Source: Pseudomonadota bacterium
Lineage (GTDB): Bacteria > Desulfobacterota > Binatia > UBA9968
Reading direction: 5' to 3'
Assembly (NCBI GenBank): GCA_021324155.1
Contig: JAJPJQ010000037.1
Span: 123,553-187,552, forward strand
Length of the DNA stretch: 64,000 nt
Part shown: positions 15,114 through 22,686 of the stretch, one piece after another
Layout of the letters: every line of letters starts with the position of its first letter
How positions within the stretch are numbered: the stretch's first letter is position 1
Notes under the pieces: model-generated
Database searches by the model: none
The model's input: only the letters and a program-made list of their open reading frames with translations
Told to the model about the DNA's origin: nothing
Position numbers and translations under genes: made by a program

Positions 15114-16541
15114 ATGCATCATTTGCGTAACCCGCTCACCCGACGCGCCGTGTCGAGCCGTCGCGCGGTGATCGTCGCTGCGGCGCTGGCGCTCGTCTCC
15201 GCGGCTACTGCGCTCGCCGAGGACGCGCCGAAATACATCTTCATTTTTCTTGCCGACGGCGGCAGCGCCGGGGGTATGGAGATCGCCCGCTCGTTCAACC
15301 GCGTGGTTCACGGGGAAGCTTTCACGATTACCGACAAGGTCATGCGCGACGGCTCCCTCGGTCTGCTGACGACCCACGCCGCCGACTCGCTCACGACCGA
15401 TTCGGCCGCCGCGGCAACGGCGCTCGCGGCCGGCTGCAAGGCCAATATCGGCGCGGTCGGCGTCTGCGCCGACGGACACACGTCGAAAACCGTGATGGAA
15501 CGCGCCCGGGAAAAAGGCATGCGCGCGGCTCTGGTAACGACTTCGACCGTCTACGATGCGAGCCCTGCGGCGTTCCTCTCGCACCTGTCGAATCGAAAGG
15601 ACTTCGAGTCCATCCTTGACCAGTATCTCCGCGCCGCGCCCGATCTCATTCTCGGCGGCGGGCGCGAGCAGTTTCTGCCCGCCGGCCGTCCCGAAAGCGC
15701 GCGCAAGGGCGGCAAAGACCGGCTCGCGGAATTCACCGCGCGCGGCTACGCTTACGCGTCGGATAAAGCCGGTCTCGCGAAGGCTTCGGGCGCCAAGCTG
15801 CTCGGCCTTTTCACGCCGGGCGAAATGAATTTCGACCTCGACAGGGATGTCAATAAGGAGCCATCGCTCGTGGAGATGACGCGCGCCGCGATCCGGTTTC
15901 TAGGCCGCGACGACCGCGGCTTCATGGCGTTCATCGAGAACGAAAACACCGACAGCGCAGGCCATTTGACCGATGTCGCCTCGATGGTTCAGGCGTATCG
16001 CGATTTCGACCGCGCCGTCGCGCTCGCATACGAATTTTATGTCATCCACCGCCGCGAAACGCTCATTCTGGTGACCTCCGATCACGACTCGGGCGGCGTC
16101 GGCTTCACGCTGGCGCTGCAGGACCTTCGTCCCGACGCGAAGCGCGTGGCGGCGAATGAGGAAGATCTAAAAAAAATCGCTTCCATTCCTATCTCGCTCA
16201 GAAAGGCCGCGGCGCTGCTCGGACCGCGCCCGACGGCCGAGGCCGTCGATCGCATGATGCACGACGTCTTCAAGGGCTTCAGGCTGGCGCCGGATCTGAA
16301 GAAGATGCTGCTCGCAGCGCAGCCGCCCGCGCGCAATCTCTACACCGATCCGGTCGCCAACATTCTCGGCCTCATGGTCGCCAACAACACCCAGGTGTAC
16401 TGGGGCTCCGGCGGCCACACGCACCAGCCGGTCTTCGTCGCCGCGCTGGGCGTCGGCGCCGAGCGCTTCCGCGGTTATCAGGACAACACGGATTTCGCCA
16501 AGCACCTCTTTTCCCTTCTCGGCACCCCGAATTCAAAGTAG
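15114..16541 (+). CDS. Alkaline phosphatase (PhoA family), exported, 475 aa
   Basis: Periplasmic metal-dependent phosphomonoesterase. Signal peptide (AVIVAAALALVSAATALA), first metal aspartate Asp48 (FLADGG), and nucleophile region TTDSAAAATALAAG with Ser97. Further ligands lie in IENENTDSAGHLTDV, LVTSDHDSGGVG and GGHTHQPVF. Length is as expected. The window shows no pho box or Pst transporter. It lies 32 bp after the 58-aa gene on the same strand. Confidence 0.9.
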   Translation: MHHLRNPLTRRAVSSRRAVIVAAALALVSAATALAEDAPKYIFIFLADGGSAGGMEIARSFNRVVHGEAFTITDKVMRDGSLGLLTTHAADSLTTDSAAAATALAAGCKANIGAVGVCADGHTSKTVMERAREKGMRAALVTTSTVYDASPAAFLSHLSNRKDFESILDQYLRAAPDLILGGGREQFLPAGRPESARKGGKDRLAEFTARGYAYASDKAGLAKASGAKLLGLFTPGEMNFDLDRDVNKEPSLVEMTRAAIRFLGRDDRGFMAFIENENTDSAGHLTDVASMVQAYRDFDRAVALAYEFYVIHRRETLILVTSDHDSGGVGFTLALQDLRPDAKRVAANEEDLKKIASIPISLRKAAALLGPRPTAEAVDRMMHDVFKGFRLAPDLKKMLLAAQPPARNLYTDPVANILGLMVANNTQVYWGSGGHTHQPVFVAALGVGAERFRGYQDNTDFAKHLFSLLGTPNSK

Positions 16542-16612
16542 CGCTCGCAGAGCACTCGGCACGAGCGGGCCGCCGCCTCGATCTCGTCAGCATTAAGAAT
16601 CATCGCTTCGTC

Positions 16613-16640
16613 TTGACTGGCCGGACATGGCCTGTAGGAT
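16613..16640 (+). promoter_or_regulatory. Sigma-70-type promoter for the pfp-gap-CBS unit
   Basis: TTGACT (16613-16618), a 16-base spacer, then TAGGAT (16635-16640); predicted start about 30 bases before the ATG at 16676. Confidence 0.45.
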
Positions 16641-16675
16641 GATTACCTAAACGCCAACCCGGCGGCAGTGAAGTT

Positions 16676-17995
16676 ATGACCGGCCCGCAAAGCACTGGAG
16701 ACGAAAGGATAGGCGTTCTAGTCGGCGGCGGACCGGCGCCGGGCATCAACGGCGTCATCAGCGCGCTCACTCTCGAGGCGCGCAATCGCGGGCGCCAAGT
16801 CGTCGGCATCTTCGACGGCTTTCAGTGGTTGATGGCGGGCGACACGCAGAAAGTGAAGCTCCTGGATCACGACGAGGTGTCGCGTATCCACTTCCAGGGC
16901 GGCTCGATTCTCAACACCGCACGCGCCAATCCGACCAAAAAAACCGCGCAGCTCGATACCGTCCTGACAGCCCTCGCGAAGCTCGAGATCGGCTATCTCG
17001 CCACGATCGGCGGCGACGACACGATGTTCGCGGCCAGCCGTCTCGCCGAGCGCGCCGCCGGGCGGCTGCGCGTCTGCCACGTGCCGAAGACGATCGACAA
17101 CGACCTGCCGCTCCCCGGCGACATCCCGACGTTCGGTTTCGAGACCGCGCGCCACTTGGGTTTCAGCTTGGTGCAGAATTTAATGGAGGACTCGCGTGCG
17201 ACGCGGCGCTGGTATTTCGTCGTTGTCATGGGCCGGACTGCCGGCCACCTGGCGCTCGGTATCGGCAAAGCGGCGGGCGCGACGCTCACGGTTATTCCGG
17301 AGGAGTTCGAAGGGCCGGTGCGGCTGGAAACCCTGTGCGATCTTCTCGAAGGCGCGATCCTCAAGCGCAAAGCGCTCTGGGGCCGTAGCGACGGCGTCGC
17401 GCTCATCGCCGAGGGACTGCTGGAGCGCCTGACGCCGGAGGAGATGACGTCGATCGAGGGAGTGCGAATCACACGCGACGACTACGGACATCTGCGTCTC
17501 GCCGATATGGATCTCGCCTTCATTCTGAAAACGCAGGTCGAGCGCCGCTTCGCCGAGCGCGGCGAGCGTATCAGCATCACGCACAAGAATATCGGCTACG
17601 AAGTGCGCTGCGCCGATCCGCTCGCGTTCGACTGCGAGTACGTGCGCGCGCTCGGCTACGGCGCGACGGATTTTCTCCTCCGCCCCGACCCCGAGGCGGC
17701 GCGCTATCACGGCGCTCTGGTCTGCCTGGACAACGGCAAGCTTCGGTATCTGAATTTCGAGGATCTCATCGATCCCGCCACCGGCCGGACGAAAATCCGC
17801 CTGGTGGACGTGACCAAGCCGTCGTACAGGATCGCGCGCGAATACATGATCCGGCTCGAGCGCGAGGACTTCGACGACGGCGAGCGGCTCGCGGCACTGG
17901 CACGCACCGCGGCGAACGGCGCCGGCACATCCAGCCCGGAAGAGTTCAAAAAAAGGTTCGGCTATCTCGTCACGGAAATTCGAGGAGGAATCTGA
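16676..17995 (+). CDS. pfp: 6-phosphofructokinase, probably pyrophosphate-dependent, 439 aa
   Basis: Phosphorylates fructose 6-phosphate. GGPAPGIN marks the phosphoryl-donor loop. Two residues that separate PPi- from ATP-dependent enzymes both point to PPi: IGGDDT with Asp115 (GGDG in ATP enzymes) and PKTIDND with Lys138 before the catalytic Asp141 (glycine in ATP enzymes). Other family blocks are PTFGFETARH and VVMGRTAGHLALGIG. PPi-dependent enzymes run reversibly and save ATP. The gene ends 1 bp before GAPDH, forming a glycolytic unit. Confidence 0.9.
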   Translation: MTGPQSTGDERIGVLVGGGPAPGINGVISALTLEARNRGRQVVGIFDGFQWLMAGDTQKVKLLDHDEVSRIHFQGGSILNTARANPTKKTAQLDTVLTALAKLEIGYLATIGGDDTMFAASRLAERAAGRLRVCHVPKTIDNDLPLPGDIPTFGFETARHLGFSLVQNLMEDSRATRRWYFVVVMGRTAGHLALGIGKAAGATLTVIPEEFEGPVRLETLCDLLEGAILKRKALWGRSDGVALIAEGLLERLTPEEMTSIEGVRITRDDYGHLRLADMDLAFILKTQVERRFAERGERISITHKNIGYEVRCADPLAFDCEYVRALGYGATDFLLRPDPEAARYHGALVCLDNGKLRYLNFEDLIDPATGRTKIRLVDVTKPSYRIAREYMIRLEREDFDDGERLAALARTAANGAGTSSPEEFKKRFGYLVTEIRGGI

Positions 17996-17996
17996 C

Positions 17997-19007
17997 ATGG
18001 CTATGCGCGTGGGCATCAACGGCTTCGGACGCATCGGCAGGTTATGTTTCCGCGCCATGATGCAGCGCCACAGAGAGGACCTTGCCGTCGTCGCCGTCAA
18101 CGACATGGCCGACCCGGAAACCAACGCCCACTTACTGCAATACGACACGAATTACGGGCAATTTCCCGAAAAGGTCGAAGCCGGCGAGGGAAAGATCCGC
18201 GTCAACGGCTTCGAGATGAGCGTTTTCTCGCAGAAAGATCCGGCGCGCCTGCCGTGGAAAAATCTTGGCGTCGATCTCGTCATCGAATCCACGGGCGTTT
18301 TCACCGACGGTCATCAGGTGCGCGCGCATCTCGAGGCCGGCGCGAAGAAGGCGATCATCACGGCGCCGGCGAAGAACGAGGACGTCACCCTCGTTCTCGG
18401 CGTGAACGATTCGCAGTACGAGCCGAAGAAGCACCATATCGTCTCGAACGCGTCGTGCACCACGAACTGCCTCGCGCCGGTCGCCAAGACGCTGCACCAG
18501 GAGTTCGGGATCGAGCGCGGCCTGATGACGACGACGCACGCCTATACCAACGACCAGCGGATTCTCGACTTGATGCACAAAGATCTTCGGCGCGCGCGCG
18601 CCGCCGCGATGAACATCGTCCCGACGTCGACCGGCGCGGCCAAAGCGATCGGGCTCGTCATCCCCGAGCTCAACGGCAAGCTTCACGGCCTTTCACTGCG
18701 CGTGCCGACTTCCACGGTATCGATCGTCGATCTGGTCGTCGATCTCAAGAAATCGGCGAGCGACAAAGAGGTGAACGCGGCGCTCAAGGCGGCCGCCGAC
18801 AATCAGCTCAAGGGCATCATGGAATATTGCGAGAAGCCGCTCGTCTCGAGCGATTTCCGCGGTAATCCGGCCTCGTCTATCGTCGACGCGCTCTCGACGA
18901 CCGTCCTCGACGGGAAAATGGCCAAGGTGCTCGCCTGGTACGATAACGAATGGGGCTACAGCTGCAGAGTCGCAGACCTTGCCGCCTTCATGGCCAGGTC
19001 CGCCTGA
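17997..19007 (+). CDS. gap: Glyceraldehyde-3-phosphate dehydrogenase, type I, 336 aa
   Basis: Oxidative phosphorylation of glyceraldehyde 3-phosphate. N-terminal GINGFGRIGR Rossmann loop, Asp36 (VNDM), which favours NAD over NADP, catalytic Cys154 in SNASCTTN and His181 in TTHAYTNDQ. WYDNEWGYSCRV near the end is canonical. Full length. GGAGG before the ATG overlaps the end of the phosphofructokinase gene, so the two are cotranslated. The CBS protein follows after 19 bp. Confidence 0.98.
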   Translation: MAMRVGINGFGRIGRLCFRAMMQRHREDLAVVAVNDMADPETNAHLLQYDTNYGQFPEKVEAGEGKIRVNGFEMSVFSQKDPARLPWKNLGVDLVIESTGVFTDGHQVRAHLEAGAKKAIITAPAKNEDVTLVLGVNDSQYEPKKHHIVSNASCTTNCLAPVAKTLHQEFGIERGLMTTTHAYTNDQRILDLMHKDLRRARAAAMNIVPTSTGAAKAIGLVIPELNGKLHGLSLRVPTSTVSIVDLVVDLKKSASDKEVNAALKAAADNQLKGIMEYCEKPLVSSDFRGNPASSIVDALSTTVLDGKMAKVLAWYDNEWGYSCRVADLAAFMARSA

Positions 19008-19026
19008 ACAACGGAAGGAGGAGCGG

Positions 19027-19416
19027 ATGATAGCTAGAGACATCATGACAAGGAACGTGATCACCGCCGACGCGGACACGCCCGTCCAGGAGCTGGCGCA
19101 ACGCCTGCTGGCAAACGGCGTCAGCGGCGTGCCCGTCGTCGACCGGAGCGGCAAAATCCTCGGCGTCGTCTCAGAGGCCGATCTCCTCGCGAAGCGAGGC
19201 AAGCTCGCGCGGGACATCATGAGCGCGAAGATCTTTACGGTGCGGGAAGACGCATCGGTTGAAGACATCGCGGCGCTGATGAATGCCGAAAAGATCAAGC
19301 GCGTGCTGGTCGTCGGCGAAAAGGAGCTCGCCGGCATCGTCAGCCGGGCGGACATCGTCCGCGCGATCGCGCTCGGCGACTATGTGCCGCTGCGGACGCC
19401 GGTGTACGATTTATAG
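19027..19416 (+). CDS. Tandem CBS-domain protein, 129 aa
   Basis: Two CBS motifs, about residues 1-60 (ARDIMTRNVITADADTPVQE, GVSGVPVVDRSGKILGVVSE) and 64-125 (ARDIMSAKIFTVREDASVED, IKRVLVVGEKELAGIVSRAD), with no fused enzyme domain. CBS pairs sense adenine nucleotides. ATG 19027 has a strong GGAAGGAGGAG leader. Being third in the glycolytic unit, it may sense energy charge for the two enzymes; that link is inference. Confidence 0.93.
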   Translation: MIARDIMTRNVITADADTPVQELAQRLLANGVSGVPVVDRSGKILGVVSEADLLAKRGKLARDIMSAKIFTVREDASVEDIAALMNAEKIKRVLVVGEKELAGIVSRADIVRAIALGDYVPLRTPVYDL

Positions 19417-19435
19417 AGGGAAAACGGCTAGCGCG

Positions 19436-19702
19436 TCAGAGAGATATCTCTTTCCTCATGCGCTCGTATTCTTCGCGGTCGATCTCACCCCGGGCGTAGC
19501 GCTGCTTGAGGATCGCCAGCGCGTCGCCGCTTTTGCGGTCGCGCCCGAGCGAGAGTATCAGGCGCACGATGAGCGTCACGCCGCCGATCAGAATCCCCCA
19601 GAAGAGAATCATCGCGATCAGCAGCACGAGGAGGCCCCACTTGCCGGACCAGGCGAGATGCCATTCCCATGGACTCCGCTCCGGGCCGGGCCACCACTGC
19701 AT
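19436..19702 (-). CDS. SHOCT-domain membrane protein, 88 aa
   Basis: N-terminal tryptophan-rich segment (MQWWPGPERSPWEWHLAW), one or two hydrophobic helices (GLLVLLIAMILFWGILIGGV), then a C-terminal SHOCT motif (AILKQRYARGEIDREEYERM). SHOCT domains are short oligomerisation modules. An in-frame GTG at 19735 would add 11 residues. It is convergent with the CBS gene. Function unknown. Confidence 0.8.
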   Translation of the reverse strand: MQWWPGPERSPWEWHLAWSGKWGLLVLLIAMILFWGILIGGVTLIVRLILSLGRDRKSGDALAILKQRYARGEIDREEYERMRKEISL

Positions 19703-19792
19703 TGCAAAATCGATAAGCGAACAAAGCCGCGCCACAGGTCTGAATATACGAAAATGGCGGCGCTAATGGTAGAGGCGGGTTACCGATGCGAC

Positions 19793-19824
19793 GGGAAGAA
19801 AACGGAGAGGCAAAGGCCTCTCCG
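19793..19824 (-). terminator. Rho-independent terminator of the small lipoprotein gene
   Basis: A perfect 9-bp stem (CGGAGAGGC at 19803-19811 and GCCTCTCCG at 19816-19824) closes on a 4-base loop. On the minus strand it is followed by TTTTCTT. It lies 40 bases past the stop at 19864. Confidence 0.8.
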
Positions 19825-19863
19825 TCTCGACGCGACAGTTGCTGATTATCGCGTAAGCGTAAA

Positions 19864-20010
19864 TTAGTAGACGTCGACTCCTGCGCCCAGCGGAGCGACG
19901 CCGGCGCCGACGCCGTGCCCGCCGACTTCTACGCCGGCGGAAATACAGCCGGCGAGCGACAAGAGTGCTGCGAGAAGCGATGTCATCACAACGTATTTGA
20001 AGCTTTTCAT
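19864..20010 (-). CDS. Small glycine-rich lipoprotein, 48 aa
   Basis: MKSFKYVVMTSLLAALLSLAGC is a lipoprotein signal with lipobox LAGC. The mature part is only about 27 residues, rich in glycine, alanine and valine (SAGVEVGGHGVGAGVAPLG). GGGGGTGAAG lies ahead of the ATG at 20010 and a strong terminator follows, so this is a real monocistronic gene. It resembles small entericidin-like or filler lipoproteins, but family membership is not established. Confidence 0.78.
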   Translation of the reverse strand: MKSFKYVVMTSLLAALLSLAGCISAGVEVGGHGVGAGVAPLGAGVDVY

Positions 20011-20174
20011 TGTTCTTCACCCCCTAAGAAATATTTTCGTCCGACGGCATGCCATATCAATGCCGGTTAATACCCGAGCAGCGCTATCGCGCCTTGATCG
20101 CAAGCTAAAGCAGCAAGGGTCCCAGCGCGATTTGCAGGTTCGAGCCTGCGAGGCACGGAAAACCCTGCAAGTAT

Positions 20175-20381
20175 TTAGTTGTAGAGTATTTTTACCCGCG
20201 ACCAGGCCGTTGAGCTAGAAATGGACGGAGGAGAATCGTTTTCGATTATGTCTTCGAGAGCGAGACTCGCCAGTAAGTACGCGAGATGCTTGTCTTTGCA
20301 GACTTCAAGCGCCGCACCGCTGACCGCGGCGATCAGCTCGCCGAGAGTCGTATTCAGTTTGTGTTTGCCGCCGTTCTTCAT
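20175..20381 (-). CDS. Hypothetical protein, 68 aa
   Basis: Not recognised. ATG 20381 has an excellent AGAGGAGGAGCG leader. The sequence begins MKNGGKHKLNTTLGELIAAV and contains a central amphipathic helix (SGAALEVCKDKHLAYLLASL) and a serine-rich tail. No signal peptide or membrane span. It is downstream of the 132-aa secreted protein gene on the same strand and may be in its transcript. Confidence 0.65.
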   Translation of the reverse strand: MKNGGKHKLNTTLGELIAAVSGAALEVCKDKHLAYLLASLALEDIIENDSPPSISSSTAWSRVKILYN

Positions 20382-20460
20382 CGCTCCTCCTCTGGGCGTC
20401 GATGCCTCGGCGATAGGATGAGCAATGTTCGTGCCGCAACGGCGGCAAAGAACCGCGCGT

Positions 20461-20859
20461 TTATTCCACGACAAAGCGGAACGCGCGTTCTTTCACGCCG
20501 GCGACGTTTTGTACGATGACTTCGACCCCGCGCATGTTGACGCGCGGAAACACCACGGTCATTTCGCGATGCCGCCCGTCGCCCTTGTTCTCCACCGTCG
20601 TCGGCGCATACGTTTTTTCGCCGGCGCGGAGGAGAACCGACGATCTAAGATCATACCTGTCGAGATTGGCCGACGAGGCATCGAGGGTGATTTCGAACCT
20701 GAGCTGATCGGGCGGATCGGGGTTGCGATGCGTGACCTTGACGGTCACGCCGCCGGAAGACTGCGTGGAAGTTGAAATCGACGACGCCGCGCCGTAGGCG
20801 ACGGCGGCGGTCAAAACAACGGCGACGACTGCGGTCAGAAATGGCTTGAAGCGAACCAT
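20461..20859 (-). CDS. Secreted hypothetical protein, 132 aa
   Basis: A signal peptide (MVRFKPFLTAVVAVVLTAAVAYGA) is followed by a single beta-rich domain (GGVTVKVTHRNPDP, LRFEITLDASSANLDRYDL, REMTVVFPRVNMRGVEVIV). The fold looks immunoglobulin-like, similar to proteins annotated with hypothetical metal- or copper-associated roles, but I cannot name it. AAGGAGG precedes the start. It is 30 bp downstream of mbfA, likely the same operon. Confidence 0.75.
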   Translation of the reverse strand: MVRFKPFLTAVVAVVLTAAVAYGAASSISTSTQSSGGVTVKVTHRNPDPPDQLRFEITLDASSANLDRYDLRSSVLLRAGEKTYAPTTVENKGDGRHREMTVVFPRVNMRGVEVIVQNVAGVKERAFRFVVE

Positions 20860-20889
20860 CAATGATGTCCTCCTTGCTTCCGTTTCCGC

Positions 20890-22014
20890 TCAGCCTCCCA
20901 TTGAGACGCCGAGCATCGCGCCGACGCCGTACGTGATCGCCGACGCCAAGAGACCGATGGCGAGCATTCTGAATCCGCTCGCGAACGGTCCGCGGGCGGT
21001 GAACAGCGACAACACGGCGCCGATGCCGAATAGCATGAGCGAGCTTACGCCGGCGCTCGCGACGAGCGCGCTCTTGCCGTCGATGAAGAAGAACGGCGCC
21101 ACCGGAACGATCGCGCCGGCGACGAAGGCAAGAAACGAGCTGAATGCCGCCGCCCACGGCGAGCCGAGCTCCGACGGGTCGAGCCCCAGCTCTTCGCGCG
21201 CCAGCGCGTCGAGCGCCGTTTCCGGTCTTGCGATCATCCGGCGCGCGAGATCCGCCGCTTCCGCCTTCGGAATGCCTTTGGCCTGATATAAAAGCGCCAG
21301 CTCCTCCTCTTCTTCTTTGGGATCGGCTATGAGCTCATCTTTTTCCAACGCGATCTGCTTCTCGAACAACTCCCTTTGCGCGGACATCGAGACGAATTCG
21401 CCCGCTGCCATCGAAAACGCTCCGGCGAGCAGTCCGGCGATCCCGGCAAGCAGAATGTAGGCGGAGCTTGCGAGGGCGCCGGCGAAGCCCATCACCAGAC
21501 TGAAGTTCGAGACCAGGCCGTCGTTGATGCCGAAAACAGCGGCGCGGAGCGTGCCGCCGCGCCCTGTGCGGTGCCACGCTTCGCGGTGCATGATCGCCTG
21601 AGCGCCGGTGCCGTGCTGTAAATTCTCGAGCGTCTGGCGATGCGCCTTTTCCTCTTCCGGCAGGCCCACCGCCTCCGGCTGCCCGGCATAGCGGTTTTCG
21701 TCGCGGCTCTCGATGCCGCTCACGATCGGCAGCACGCGCTCGGTGCCGAAGAGACGCGCGAAGAATCCCAGCATCTTGATGCGCGCGCTCGTAGCGTAGT
21801 CGGGCACCGGCGCGCCGGAGGATCTCAAAAGCCCCGCCCAGCGCTTGGCGTGGCGCTCTTCGGCACGCGCAAGCTGCTCGAAGACCGCCGCGCGCTTGCT
21901 ATCTTTCTCGAGCGACGCGAGCGTTCGATAAAGCGCGATGCCGTCCATTTCCGCCAGATAATTGTTTCGGTACCGCTCGACGTCGGCGGTTGAAGTTGTT
22001 TGGTTCGCCTGCAA
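20890..22014 (-). CDS. mbfA: Membrane-bound ferritin: ferritin-like domain fused to a VIT1/CCC1 transporter, 374 aa
   Basis: Residues about 10-140 are a ferritin/rubrerythrin-like four-helix domain (YLAEMDGIALYRTLASLEKD, ARAEERHAKRW, EEEKAHRQTLENL) that supplies the di-iron ligands. The rest is a VIT family transporter (AAVFGINDGLVSNFSLVMG, GAFSMAAGEFVSMSAQRELF, C-terminal membrane pairs). This is the MbfA layout, an iron exporter protecting against iron and peroxide stress in alphaproteobacteria. The TTG start at 22014 keeps the whole helix A. Operator-like dyads at 22088-22124 lie upstream. Confidence 0.9.
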   Translation of the reverse strand: MQANQTTSTADVERYRNNYLAEMDGIALYRTLASLEKDSKRAAVFEQLARAEERHAKRWAGLLRSSGAPVPDYATSARIKMLGFFARLFGTERVLPIVSGIESRDENRYAGQPEAVGLPEEEKAHRQTLENLQHGTGAQAIMHREAWHRTGRGGTLRAAVFGINDGLVSNFSLVMGFAGALASSAYILLAGIAGLLAGAFSMAAGEFVSMSAQRELFEKQIALEKDELIADPKEEEEELALLYQAKGIPKAEAADLARRMIARPETALDALAREELGLDPSELGSPWAAAFSSFLAFVAGAIVPVAPFFFIDGKSALVASAGVSSLMLFGIGAVLSLFTARGPFASGFRMLAIGLLASAITYGVGAMLGVSMGG

Positions 22015-22087
22015 TTCGTGCGCCCCCGCGCTCCAAGAAACCGGCCTAACGGCCGTTCTACAATTGTCGCATATCCTCGCGGCTGGC

Positions 22088-22124
22088 TGTAGGGGATTCC
22101 CTCAGAAATGTAGGGGTTTCCCCA
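22088..22124. promoter_or_regulatory. Two dyad operators spaced 21 bp
   Basis: TGTAGGGGATTCCCT (22088-22102) and TGTAGGGGTTTCCCCA (22109-22124) are near-identical direct repeats, each with internal dyad symmetry (AGGG..CCCT, GGGG..CCCC). Their 21-bp period equals two helical turns. They lie between divergent mbfA and the DksA-like gene, so a dimeric regulator could control either or both. Confidence 0.6.
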
Positions 22125-22268
22125 CGAACAGGTCACACGCTCTGAGCAGAACATATGCCTACCGGCGAAGAAAACTACTAACAATTCCAGTATTTCGCGC
22201 AGATCGACTCGCATCCTTAAGTGCTGCGGCATACTTCTTGCGGCGAGTTCCTGTCGAAAGGAGGAGCG

Positions 22269-22586
22269 GTGAACCCCATAACCCTCAAACGATACGAAGA
22301 GACTCTCATGAAGCGCAGGCACGAGATCCTGCCCGTCTTGCGGCACCTTTCATCCGAGAGCCGTGGCGCATCGCCCGCCGCGATCGGGAACGGCGGGAAT
22401 TGCGGCGAGGCGTTTTTGACGGATCGCCTGGCTGCGGTTTACGAGCGCGAGCTCGACGACATTGAGACCGCGCTGGACCGCATCCGCACCGGCACATTCG
22501 GGTACTGCCGCGCGTGCCACCAGCCGATCGAGCCGCCGCGCCTCGAGCGCTTTCCGCGCGCCGAGTTCTGCCAGCGCTGCAAATAG
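22269..22586 (+). CDS. DksA/TraR-type zinc finger protein, 105 aa
   Basis: N-terminal coiled-coil helices (LKRYEETLMKRRHEILPVLR, LTDRLAAVYERELDDIETAL) and a C-terminal zinc finger CRACHQPIEPPRLERFP followed by CQRC. This is the DksA/TraR fold that binds the RNA polymerase secondary channel. The GTG at 22269 has a strong AAAGGAGGAGCG leader. The coiled coil is shorter than in DksA, closer to the small TraR/YbiI-like subgroup, so classical stringent-response function is uncertain. Confidence 0.88.
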   Translation: MNPITLKRYEETLMKRRHEILPVLRHLSSESRGASPAAIGNGGNCGEAFLTDRLAAVYERELDDIETALDRIRTGTFGYCRACHQPIEPPRLERFPRAEFCQRCK

Positions 22587-22686
22587 CCGGAAGAAGTCGA
22601 CAGCCTTGAGTCCACCAAGGCGCGTCGTCGTTCCCGTTAAAACCTATTTAGTTGCGGGTCGAACGGAAGCGGATTAGTTTAACCAT

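Noticed and set aside
20134..20149. tRNA T-arm-like sequence (GCAGG, TTCGAG, CCTGC)
   Set aside because: The loop is 6 bases rather than 7, and no acceptor, D or anticodon arm could be paired around it.
22088..22124. CRISPR-like repeat
   Set aside because: Only two copies with a 6-base gap and internal dyads; an operator pair fits better.
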